Source of the DNA: Brugia malayi
Taxonomy: Eukaryota; Nematoda; Chromadorea; Rhabditida; Onchocercidae
Assembly (NCBI RefSeq): GCF_000002995.4
Contig: NW_025062284.1
Coordinates: 124,001-188,000, forward strand
DNA length: 64,000 nt
Direction of reading: 5' to 3'
Below the pieces are notes generated by a model. That model saw nothing but the letters and a program-made list of their open reading frames with translations, did no database searches and was not told the DNA's origin. Shown in pieces: positions 26,778 through 38,800 of the stretch (position 1 is the first letter of the stretch; each line of letters opens with the position of its first letter). A program made the translations under genes and the position numbers.

Positions 26778-28539
26778 TGATTCCTCTAGTTCTAGGCATT
26801 TCATTATATAATGAATATTACTGCTGCATAAATATACTTCTTTTGTGTCTCATACTTATATGCACATATTAAGTTGTTTAGTCTTACTCTTTTTTAGTCT
26901 CATTACTTTTAAGGAACTTTCATAAAATTACCCATTCATGCCTTCTTCTCAAGCTTCCTTCCTCACTCAAGAATTTGCTTTTATTCCAAGCTATCCATCT
27001 TTTTATGGATGGGAAAATTTATAAAATATATTCTTCAGTAGCACAACGAATACCTTCCCATTCTTCCCTCCTCTCTCTTATATTCCGAATCATATCACAA
27101 AGTGTTAAAATTAAAGTTTTAATAGCTGATCAGAAATGACTTTATTCTGCTTCCTGTTTTTCTCAAACTATAATTTTGTGAATTTTCCGTTCTTCGTAGA
27201 TGCGTGAGGGATCAAAGACATATCAGGTTGGAATAATAGCAACTCTTAGGGTTTTATCAAAAATGACACGAATTTCCGGAATCCTCAACTTATGAAAGAT
27301 ATTATTACTTTTGGCAAATGACGATTCGAATCATTGCAATATTACCATGAGAAGGAATGGAATCATTGGCTGATGATATTTTCGAAGAGTTCGTAGATTT
27401 CATTAAACTATTGCACACTCTTAATTCACTTAAAGATTGGAAATTTCCCACTCCGTCAGTTGACGTAACGCAAAGTGTCCACTAGGACAGGCGGAGCAGA
27501 CTGGACATCTCTATTTGTGCGCATGCGCAACGTAACAGCAGTAGCAGTAGCAGTAACTTTCCCGGTCATATGCGCAGCGGCGATGTGGGAAGCAATTGTC
27601 AATATTGTTGGAGGAAAGTACATTAATTAAAGTAATTCAACTAAAAGTGAGTCAAGATCTATGCTTCTTTTAAATTATTTATTTCAATATTAAAATGCAA
27701 ATTTTTTCTAAAGCGGAAAATGGAAAAGTGAGAGACACTACGAAATGGCAACTTATATTGCATTTGACAAATTATTTACTAAAATCTAATTAAGGTCATG
27801 TTTCCAGAAGTAAAGCATAACATTTACGACCATACTTCTCTTATGCTCTTGGCAATCTCGTTAAGCTTACTTAACCCATACTTTCTCCTTTTCAAAGATG
27901 TAAATTTAGATAATAAGTAAAAAGAACGGACAGGAAGAGAAGACTGGAAGGAAGCAATTTTATTTTTTATTCATTCAAAACCGCTAATCAATTCAATTAA
28001 CACAGCATTTTATTTCTTACTATGTAAAAATCTTTTCATTTATTTGCAATTCTTTCTACTTTTTTTGATTCGAAAATTATTCTTCCTTTATCTAAAAAAA
28101 AAAACTGTTTTCTTCTGCAATTCTTCGATGTAAGATACCGGAAGAACGGAATTTGTTTTCCGCTTCTCTCGAACCATTCAAATTTCTCGTGCATTTCTGA
28201 GGCGGTATTGTTCCAATTGTAAATATTTGATGAGGACAGTTTACCCAAAAAATAATCTTTGATATTTTGATTAAGAAAGAACAAATCACCGTTTCAATTT
28301 AGTATCATGATATATATAGTAGTATAAGTATCATGATTTCCATCCCAGTAAACAATATTTCGGACATCTATTGGCATTTATTAGGAGCCAAATGGTTGTA
28401 ATTCCGGTCCAGAAACCAAACAACCAATGATTTAATTACCTTTCTTGTCATTCAATAGTTTACTATTGATAAACCACTTTCCTTTCTAAGGGCATATCGA
28501 AACATGATATATTTTGATAACCAACATGGGAAGTAATAT

Positions 28540-28672
28540 AGTATTAGTGATAATATTATTTATAATATAGTATAATATTAGATATAAACATTAATATAAT
28601 ATATAAATTCAAAATAACATAAAAATAATAATAATATAATGATAATATTGTATTATATCAATATTTTATGAG
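28540..28672. repeat. Very AT-rich (TAATAT)-like tract
   Basis: About 130 bases built almost only of A and T in irregular ATAATAT motifs. No coding potential. It could act as a DNA-unwinding or nucleosome-poor element; nothing more specific can be said. Confidence 0.8.
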
Positions 28673-30721
28673 AAATCATATAAAATGATTGAAAATTCAC
28701 TATGCAATGTGTCTCAGTGATTACTTCAAGTGATAAACTGATAAACTGATAATACGGAAACGCTTCTCATATTTCCGGAAGAATTCAGCATTTTGTCAGT
28801 AACGTGTTGAAGTGTTGAAGCAATGGCTGTTTTCAATAAAGTGATGCATGCTTAAATGTGAGCAAACAAATGAGAAACATTCAAAAAATTATTTCTTTGT
28901 TTCTGTTTTTGAAACAGTAAGTAAACTGCAAATGATCAAAAATCATTGCAATTTGTTGACCAGTGGTCACTCTATTAGATGAGATAGAAATTTCTTGAAA
29001 AATATTGTCAATACAAGTAGATAACAACCTTTGCCGCGTTTTAATAAACTTTGCAATTCTTCAAAACTCATTTTCTTCCTTTAATTCTTCGTTTGCTTTT
29101 CTGTCGTAGCTTATCTGAACAAGAAAATACCTTCGTTGCATAATTTTTTAAATATAAATTATCGAAATTCATTTTGCACCATACGAATGCTTTGCATTCT
29201 AAAAAAAGAAAAGTGTTGGGCGGAAGAGTGCAGGACTATAAGTTAAGAAGCCAATGAGCCTAAACTTATATGCAACTAGGCTATCTTATCAATTAGGAAA
29301 TTGTATACAGTTTGCTTCTGAATAATTTCATATTCCGCAACCAAAATGAAATGCTGCGATGTTTATTGTGGACTGTCCAAAGATTGACAACAAAAATAAA
29401 AGTTTCATGGACAGACAAAGTTGTCATCGTAAAGCCACGAATCAACGTTTCGGCGAGAAATTTGAAATTTTGTCTTTGTTTTGCTGCTAATTCAATCGCT
29501 AATTGCAGTATCAACGAATATTGCATGAAATATCTGTCTGAATTTGATGATTCGTAAGGACTAGCGATGATAGTATTCTTTTATCAGTAATCAGTAATTA
29601 TCAGTAATCACTGTGAGACGTAAAGTCTTTCGTACTTGTCATAATCGAAATCGAATAAACCCCTAAATAATAAATGACTGTTCATTATGTCATCTCTTTC
29701 GCTTCTTCGTGCTCTGTCGTTGATGTCACCAGGTGTGCTAATACAATTACCATAACAAATACTCTTCTCTTTTCTGACTTCTTTTGATAAATTTCAATCG
29801 CTAGCAATTTTAGTTTTCTTTAAGTTATTGTTTTTTGCTAAAATCTCTTTGCAGGTAGTAAACGGTTGTATCTCTTCGGTACCGTACAACTCTCGATACG
29901 GTAAGATATCATTGCTGAATATGTATTTAAGCTAAGTAAAAGTAAATTAGATTACTGTTCATCAAAACAGACTTAAGAAGTTTATATTTTCAATAAGTTT
30001 ATATTTTCCTCAAATCTTCCCACCGCAATGCTTAAAAAATTTATGTTTTTATTTTTTAAATCTGTGGATCTGCAATACTGAATTTAGAATCTGTTGCAAA
30101 GACCATTAATGATTTTAATATGTTTTACAATTTCAATTAGAAAAATTTTAGAGAGAGAGAGAGAGGGAGGGAGGAAGAGAGCTGATAAAGTGGTTGAAAA
30201 CATCGTTGGGATATTTTCCTCTGGGAAGTTTGTACCGCTTTTTTTAATTAGCGATGACTGGCATAATGAAGCAAGTTGAAATAAGTAACTTCAAGGCAGT
30301 TCACTTACTTCATAGTTACAAATATTGGCCAAGCATTATGCTCAAGTGAAATTCTTCTCCTCTCTTCAGGAATTCTCGGGTTATATTCCAAGTTATGCAA
30401 GTTTGAATGATTTCTGATTGAATTTGATTTATTTATTTCAGTCTTTAGTACTGTTTTTACTCCTTTAAAATTTAATTGCCGTATCCGGTAGAATGCGTTT
30501 GATTTTGATGTCATCGGTAGCGGTCTGTGCATTTCCCTCCATCTTACTTACTTATTTATACTTTTCTGTACTTATCAGATGCATCTAATCATGACCCTTA
30601 CTAATAAACCGAGAAGTCGTCGAATAATAGGAAAAGCTGAATTGAATGCTTAGCGGAATATCAACCCTTTGACCTCCTTTTCATTGCATTTTCATATCAT
30701 TCAATTAAATTCTATGGATGT

Positions 30722-30926
30722 ACTAAAAGTAGTAGTAGTAATAGTAATAATTAGTAGCAACAATAATTGGTAGTAATAGTAATGATGTTAATATAATTAA
30801 TATTATTAATAATAACAAGAACGATAATTAATAATAATAATAATAATAATAGTAATAGTAGCAAATAACAAAATAATAATAATAATAAAATAACGATGAT
30901 AATAATAATAATACCTCTTCTCCTTA
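30722..30926. repeat. (TAA)/(TAG)n trinucleotide tract
   Basis: About 200 bases of imperfect trinucleotide repeat (TAG, TAA, AAT), followed by a short (TAC)n run near 30985. Simple sequence, no coding content. Confidence 0.85.
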
Positions 30927-33234
30927 ATAATCACAAAATCAATTATCTCTTCCTGATTGCCACATAATTAATTCATATTATTATTACTACTACTACTACT
31001 ACTCATCCAACACTACCAGAGCCATTTATTTGCTTTAAAATTCTAGCATTGGATGTCAACTTTAGATGAAAACAATTTAGCAACTATCAGTTGAAATGAG
31101 TAATTGAAGTGAAGAAATTTGTCAATTCTGCTGTCATCTTCTTCACTCTGTCTGTCGTCTAATGAAATCTAATGAAAACAATTGGAGGATTGAAAACGGA
31201 AGGGTAGATACATTTCGGTAGTGAAGGATTGGTTTACTTTCTTGCTAACTTACTTACTTATGAATGCAAATGTTTAAAGACCAATTAGCAGCTGCACATA
31301 CACTTCCATTAATTGCATCTTTCCTTCTTCGTCTTTTTTTCACCGCCATATTTTGCTTTTCAATTTGTTTCCCACTTGCCCGTATATAAATGCATAAATA
31401 CCTTTGAGTGTTTAGTCCCACTTCCCATTTTTCCCCAATTTATTTAATTAGTTTGATAAAGAGAGATGATTGTCTGATTAAAATGCCTAATTTATCTTTC
31501 TTAAAATCTCACTCTGTTAAGAACCACTCTGCATGGTTTCATTTCATTTCATTTCACTGTTACATCAGTAAATCACTGAAGATTTAAATCGATCCGTAAA
31601 CTTTATCAGCAAATTTGGAAAGTCTTAAGATTAGCATATATGTCTCATTGTAATTTTTAATACACAAACCGCTTACTTACAGAGAGAGTTTAACACCACT
31701 GCTTTTTGATAAGAAAGTAATCAGTTAACTAATTAGTGCTTATCAAAGATCTGTGCTTTGTAGTGAGTGCTCATGAGTGAATATATTATGATTTAGTTTT
31801 GGATGGGAACAATTAAGATGTTTATTAAACCATCCTGCTCGTCCTGCTCGGCTTACAACATAAGCTTTCAGTGCTCTCCAACTGTGTATCGCAAGTAATC
31901 TGTCTTATGAGAATTTTTGAGATTATGATATTTGCTGTTGTTAAAGCCACAAGTAACTGCCCTATTCGTCATCGAATTTCTAATCCTTCAACAGATATAA
32001 GCATTTAATTTTTTTAATGTGAAAAGATAAAGCAAAGGATTTATTTGATCACAATGGTTGCAGTTTTTTTGAGTGAATTGAGCTCATCACACGACCTAAC
32101 TTAATTGCTGTCATCATCAGTTCATTTCAGAAGAGACACATCTTTCGCCGCCCTTCACCTGTCCTTTAAGCACCTTGTCCGGATCAACTCAAATCTATCA
32201 TATTTATCAATTTAGGATTTGAATAGAGAAATGAAGCTGATTCTGCTCAGCCATTGCTCATCACTGAAAAATTCACACATTTCATTAAAATCAATCAGAA
32301 ATACCTAAAAAGATTGAAAGAATGAGCAATCATTCGCTGCCCATCAATTCTTTAATTTTTGAATTAACACTTCTATTGCAATAGTTTCTGTCTTATAATC
32401 TGACTCCTACTTGAACAAACTCAATTACTACTCTATTCTTCATTTCTTTTAATGAAAATTAAGGCAGTGCTTCTTGCTAAAGCATTATGATGACTCGTTG
32501 ACCTGCTCAGACCATTAATCGAATATAAATGTAAAATGTTTATTGCTCTTTGCTTTCTTTTCAAGTACCATATCTCAATGCTTATCTCAAAAAGAGTGCA
32601 AGTGCGTCAAACTTTTTGTTGGTTAATTTCCTAATTTGCATAACAACACTAAACAACAATGACATTTCAAAGAAATTAATTTGCTAAATGGTCTGATGAA
32701 ATAAGATTTATGCAAAAGTTTCAGTGATTTTGTTTATTTCTATCAAACTTACTTGTTTTCAGTTACTTATAATAATAGTAAATGTGTAAGGTTGCAAGTA
32801 AATGATAAGGACAGCATAACTAAGTTTTATATCTGTAGTTCTTCTCGACCATAAAGGACTCAAACTATGAACTGAGAAGTAAGGTTGGAGACTTATTCTC
32901 TCTCTCTCTCTCTCTCCCTCTCAGTAATACTTTTTAGATTTAAGGTGATCAGTAGTCATCTTGCTATGATACTTTGATATCGAAATGCTGGAAGCATTGA
33001 TGGTGGCAGTCATAAAAGCTTAGCTATGAAAAAGGTAATTTTAGCGGAATGATGTTTCGATGATAATAATTAGCAAAGATATCTGATGCGATGCTAATAT
33101 TAGCAATGTTAATAACAACAGCATTAAATATGCTATGTTATATTAAGATGAGATTAGCATAAATATGGATGATAATTGCGGTTATAGCAATATAATTAGT
33201 GATAATTATGTCAACAATATTATCGAGAAGTAGT

Positions 33235-33275
33235 ATTTCAATATCAAATAAATAATATTCATTTGATATTGAAAT
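33235..33275. repeat. Perfect 15-bp inverted repeat, 11-base loop
   Basis: ATTTCAATATCAAAT at 33235-33249 is the exact reverse complement of 33261-33275. The arms flank an 11-base AT-only loop with one C. No neighbouring gene end explains it as a terminator. Confidence 0.9.
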
Positions 33276-34204
33276 GGAAATGGAAGAGTGAAATTAGAAC
33301 TGAATTGAATTTTAAAGATTTAAATTAATAATTTCAGTGCATTTTTTTTGCTTTTTTTATTTGATTTCATAACATGCAATGTGAAAATTTGATTACTTAT
33401 GTGAGTGGACAAAGCAATGATCAAAAATAATAATAATAATAATAATCCTTCTTGATGCATTCATTGCCAACAAATGCTTCGGCTTGGCTTCGAGGAAGGA
33501 ACATCTCGAGAAAGGCACGCAATAATGCCATCCATTTATAACTTTTATTAAATTTATTACTTTTCAACCCGGCTATTTTCGATTTGCTTAATTGCCACTT
33601 CGGCAATGCAATGGCTTCCTTCCATCCCTCTCTCTCCCTCTCTCTCTCTCTCATACCCTTCTCAGTCCCTTTTCTCTTTCACTTTCTCTATTCCTATTAT
33701 TTTAATAGTAATTACTACTTTTCGATGATTGTTACTACTTACTACTAGTATTTCGATTATTGTTATTGTTATTGCTTGAGGGAATGATGGCTTTCTACCT
33801 TTGTATGTCACACTACCAGTGTCACCCAATGTTGTTTTTATCAGATTAAAAAATTTACTTTCATTTACAATTTTAAATGCGATTCAAAAAATTACCAGTA
33901 AATATTAGGCTAAACTAGGAATGAACACTTCAAAGAACAAATTACGTGTAGCATCCGTGAGATACGTCTTCTTCCGCTTCCGAGAAGATTAATGAATAGT
34001 AATGAAATTTGCCTAAAGGTGGACTGACGTTTTTAGCTTTTCCCAATGAAATTTGATATGACAGATCTGTGATTGCTCATCTTCCACTGCTATTATTGGT
34101 GACACTCAGTTGTCGCATAACTGCACTGTTAAAATATTGAACTTTTGAAACTATAACTTGGTTAAAGTATCATCATCACATTATCAAAGACTCAATTCTC
34201 TGAA

Positions 34205-34205
<1 letters not shown>

Positions 34206-34261
<56 letters not shown>

Positions 34262-34285
34262 CATGTGTGTATGTGTGTATGTGTC
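34206..34285. repeat. Long (GT)n microsatellite
   Basis: About 50 bases of pure GT followed by GT/GTAT variants. The His/Thr-rich frame on the minus strand across it is an artefact. Confidence 0.95.
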
Positions 34286-35772
34286 ATAGTAAGATGACAT
34301 GGAAAAGTCCTCCATACTTCTGCTTGTTTGTAAAGTGCATATGATGTGGTTAATCTTGCAACTTCAGTCTCTTCCATCAGAAATGAGAAGTGAGATTTGT
34401 TTGAGATAATACCTGCAACAGCGCAAATATCTCTCGGATGGCGGAGTTGGTCGCCTTTCTTTGGCGCTAATTTCTCTCAGTGCTTTTTCTGTCTATTAAA
34501 TCTCAATTTTTAATTTGTTTTCATTGTTTAAAGGAAATGTGTTGAACTTACACAATGATTTGTCTTCAGCCACTCTAAATGGAATAGTAAACTATGACAT
34601 TTTGTGAAAAGTATTTACAACAAATTATTTAACTTATGATAGTTAATAATCACTAAGGGAAATCAATTTAGGAAAGTAAATTTGCTTCTTTTGAAGAGTG
34701 GAAAAAGCCCAAAAAGTAGAAATTAACTCTATCTGAAGCCTATATATTTTTTCATCTTAAATTGATACCAATTTACATTTTCTAATTGAATTTAAATTTC
34801 ATATCCTTGAAATGAACACTAGCGCTATATTTATACACAACTGTTTGATATTTGAAGTTGAAATACGAATATATACATTTAACTTAAAATACAGTATCCA
34901 TTGTGGAAGTAAGCAAGTGAATTCTCTTCATATTTCTCAAGGGCAAATTTTTTGGCTGTTCCAAACCTGAAAGTGTTTGCTCTTCTCCGTTCCGGCAATG
35001 GCTGTAGCAGCAATAGCATCAGCAAAAATTTGTATCTCAATTACGGGAAATTAAAGTCCTTAAATTACATTTTTATTTACTTTATCCCTTCTTCTCCTCT
35101 TTTTTCCTCTTTTTTCTCTCCTTATTTCTGCCCTTTTCTTCTTCTTCTTCTTCTTCAGATCCATCAGATGACGACGATACTTTCCTTCTTATTCTTCAAA
35201 TATATTTAAAATTTAATTTTGCACTAATCATTGATTTCATGTAGAAAAAAAAGTCCGCTGAGAATTGCAGAAATGTTCTCTTATTCATTCATACTCTAAA
35301 TTACCACTTACTTCTTTTGCTGCTCATTTCTGAGTCCCGGAAATACAACTAGTTTTAATTGCTTACCTATTATCTGGTAATTTGTTAATCACAATGTCTT
35401 GCAAAAAAGCGCCCACCAGGGACTGCCAAGAGCGCCAAGTGGTGGCCATTTGCAGAATCCATAACTCTTGCGACCCAGCACTTAACTTTGCGATTGGTCT
35501 TATTTCAATTAGTCACGGATGATTTGATATGAAATAGGCATGGTATCTGCTAGCTGTGTGTTCTCTTGCTTAAATACTACTAATCATCTCTCTTAATGCA
35601 ATTATTTGACTAATATTTCTTGTTGAAATCGAATTTCACTTTTGAGCTAACAATTGTCTCTGCTTTTTACCACATTTTTCTTTCCTGCTAAGCGTTAATA
35701 ACTTAATAAGTTTGCTTTTATTTCTTCGCAAAATAATTTATTTAATTTGTTCACTCATTTTTTGCTACATAT

Positions 35773-35783
35773 TTCTTTTTCAG
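35773..35783 (+). promoter_or_regulatory. Splice acceptor before homeobox ATG
   Basis: TTTCTTTTTCAG ends at 35783, 103 bases before the first ATG of the homeobox gene. It matches the nematode 3' splice consensus and may be a spliced-leader site or the acceptor of a non-coding 5' exon. A hairpin (35842-35862, perfect 9-bp stem, 3-base loop) lies between it and the ATG. Confidence 0.6.
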
Positions 35784-35886
35784 GTTGGAACAAAATTTGA
35801 AGACGCTGTGCATCACTGAAAATTTATTTTTCTTTTTAAAAACGAAATTTTAAAAATTTCGTCAAAATTTTGTGCTATAAAATTGA

Positions 35887-38800
35887 ATGCCCGAAAAATT
35901 ATTGACTACTACAAGTTGTTCGGAGGAAACAGAAGCACCTGACACCGTAGAGGTTGATCCCGGTGACGAAGATAGCAAGTCACAAGAAGCAGCGTCAAAA
36001 ACGCCAACTGTGGTGCCAACTACGGTACCTAATTTGGCACCTTTTCTACTTCGTCCACCCCTTACAATGACGCAATTATTATATGAGCAACAGAAAGTGA
36101 TATTCGCACAGCAACAACAACAACAAACAAGCATAACTTCTTCAAATGGTTCCACTAATTCCCTTTCAAACGGTATTTCCTTTCTAATTCAATTACAGGT
36201 ATACAAAGGGTTGCTGGTTCCAGCCTTCCCGATAGTTCCTATAAAGCAAAGCTGAAGGTACCCTCGAGAAGTGTCCCAGCTCAGTTGTTGAATTGAAACA
36301 TTTCAGCGAATTGTTCGATAAGAAAAAAAAATGAACCTAACACTTTTTTGTTTTTGTTGTGATGGTTCAGGAATTTGTTTCATTGTAAATAATTTTAAAA
36401 AATAGCCAAGCTTATCCTATTTGTTATTTCCATAGGTTTTTCGGTGGCGGCATTAGCGAAACCCAGCGAAACAAATTCGTTCCTGAATTCTCCATTCGCA
36501 ATTTCCGCCCTAACAGCTACAACTACGAGGAGCAAAGCAATTCACAGGAAGGATAGCGATGATGAGCGACAAAGTAATAATAATGCAGGTGGCAGCGAGT
36601 CTTCAGCAGGTTTTCATTCCTTCATTTCCTTACAAACTGCTTCCTAGGACTGTCGGAGTGGTCAGTTGACAGTTGCACTGACCACCGGCAAACCGGACAC
36701 AGTTTCTGATTCTGCTCCTTTGCTAGTGCTAGCGACAGGTGAGTCACAATGTCCATCCAAGCTAATGGCTTGAAATGATTTGCAATGCAGCCTGCACTTC
36801 GTTCTGCCTCCTGCACCTGCTTGCATTCATTCTCCTTCTCTTAATTCTGCAATTATTCCTACCACCCGTCTGACACATTTCATAGAAATAAATAGCTAAA
36901 GCAGTATATGTTGGACTATATGTATGTCATTGGCCGGTCTCACGAATCTTCCGTCTCATGAATATCGGATCGTTTCCAGAACGGAAAAAGTAGTCCAGAA
37001 CCTCAGAACCCTTATTGCAGCGGACAAAAAAATGATCTGATCCAGCTAGCATGACGGGTAGTCGGTGAAGTAACCTTGTTGTTATGGCAGAAATTCCTCA
37101 CTTTCTCATTTAAATTAAACTCTTGTCGATGAGTGAAAATCCGTTAGCAGATGAATTGGACGGATGCTGTCCGAATCGGAATTTGCTTAAGTTTCCGGAG
37201 AGCATAGATAGTCTAGCTCCATATTCCGCATTATTTACTTCATTTAACATTTGATGCCTTACTGAAACAAAACTTCCTATGCTTCATATAGTGCAACATT
37301 TGTTAACAAATATCAGTGAAAATGATAACAATCCTTGTAATATTCAGGAACAACCGGTCACAGTATGAAGCCTTCCGTATCAAATGTAAGCAATTTATTT
37401 ACTTCAATAGCATAGTATTTTTGAGATGACTATTCCGTATAGCTTTAACTTTTCATTCGTTTTATTTCTTTTCCATTATTAATATAATATATCGATAGAT
37501 AAATAAATGCTCTCCTAAAAGCGATGAAGCAAAAAGTGAAAAACAACTTAATTCCAGCCTGAAGACGTAAATAGCCATTAATAACTAATCAATGAGTGAG
37601 CAGGGAAAAACTATCAATAAGTAATTAATTAAGTGGCCTTTAATAATTAAGCATTAAGAAAGAGAATTGTCAATAGGTAACCAATTAAGCAGTCATTAAT
37701 AACTAAACAGTGAGTAGCGATAAACCAGCAAGAATAAAGTAATTAAGCAATCATTAATGATTATTCATTAGTGACAAACCACATAAGATGGACACATCTT
37801 TGCTTTCCGTAGGATTTTTCGGCCGTCAGTGACCGACCGTCCTCTTGCTCCAACAGTCCTGAGGATAACGGAAAGCGGAAACAGCGCCGATATCGGACAA
37901 CATTTTCCGCTTATCAGTTAGACGAGTTGGAAAAAGTATTCGCAAGGACACATTATCCTGATGTTTTTACCAGGTACTTTACAGAAATTTATAAAAACGA
38001 ATTCATTGTCTATGCTAAAAATCTCTGCGGAATAACTCCTTTTAAGCCTCCTTCGTCACATATATTGAATAATTGTTCTGTCAATAATGAAACGATTCAG
38101 TAAGTTAATGCTAGGTCCAATTATTTTCTGAATTTAATTGATCGCAATTATTGAAATTGTCAAAGAGATAAGCAATAAAGCTGTGTACTGTACTGATACT
38201 ATCTATCAGTGTTTGATAAGAATGACAGAGTCTGAGATGCTAAAACAAATTTCTTTTCTGCATTGGTGGAAGGATAAAAGTGACAAAAGCGCATAACTGA
38301 AACAAAGTAATCCAGAAATGTCTCTTAGATAATTTCTCATTAATGATCTGGCAAAGCCGATAAAATCTTTCTTTCTTTCATTTGGCAACAATCAAAAACA
38401 TCTGCAATTCATTCAAGTAGCGATAGATGGCTTCCGTTCTCCAATTTCTTCATCTGATGATAGTACTTATTGTGATACCAATAAATATAGAATGATAGAA
38501 GACTAATTATCAGTTTAAACGAATTCAAAAAGAGAAAAATACCGACGAATGACATAAGCGCATAATTACAACAAATTATTATTTCTATTATTCGCGAAAT
38601 AGTATGGTTGCGATGACGACGATAAATGCCCCCCCACGTGGGAAAACACTTAATTTCCTTTTTCTATCCTCTTTAGATGATCCTATACTTGCCTACTTCC
38701 CGTCCGTCCTCATCGTTTTTTGGTTAAGTTGATAACGATTAATTTCCTAATTAGAGGGACCTGCAAAACACCTGTCGTCCTGTCACAGTTGTCATTCTAT

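Larger units (their letters stand above)
20501..35772. other. Gene-free stretch upstream of homeobox gene
   Basis: No gene can be supported. Microsatellites dominate at 21.57, 26.01, 30.72-30.93 and 34.21 kb, and a very AT-rich block lies at 28.54-28.67 kb. A less AT-rich patch at about 23.70-24.36 kb stands out in base composition and could be a conserved regulatory block, but nothing in it can be identified. A signal-peptide-like frame at 20.75 kb is discussed under findings. Confidence 0.6.

Noticed and set aside
29293..29557. Overlapping frames of about 80 codons on both strands
   Set aside because: Mutually overlapping, no motif or acceptor context; one or both must be chance and neither is supported.
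34192..34377. His/Thr-rich minus-strand frame
   Set aside because: Encoded mainly by the (GT)n microsatellite.
35862..36155. Cys-run minus-strand frame
   Set aside because: Shadow of exon 1 of the homeobox gene; the Cys run is the complement of its CAG/CAA Gln tract.
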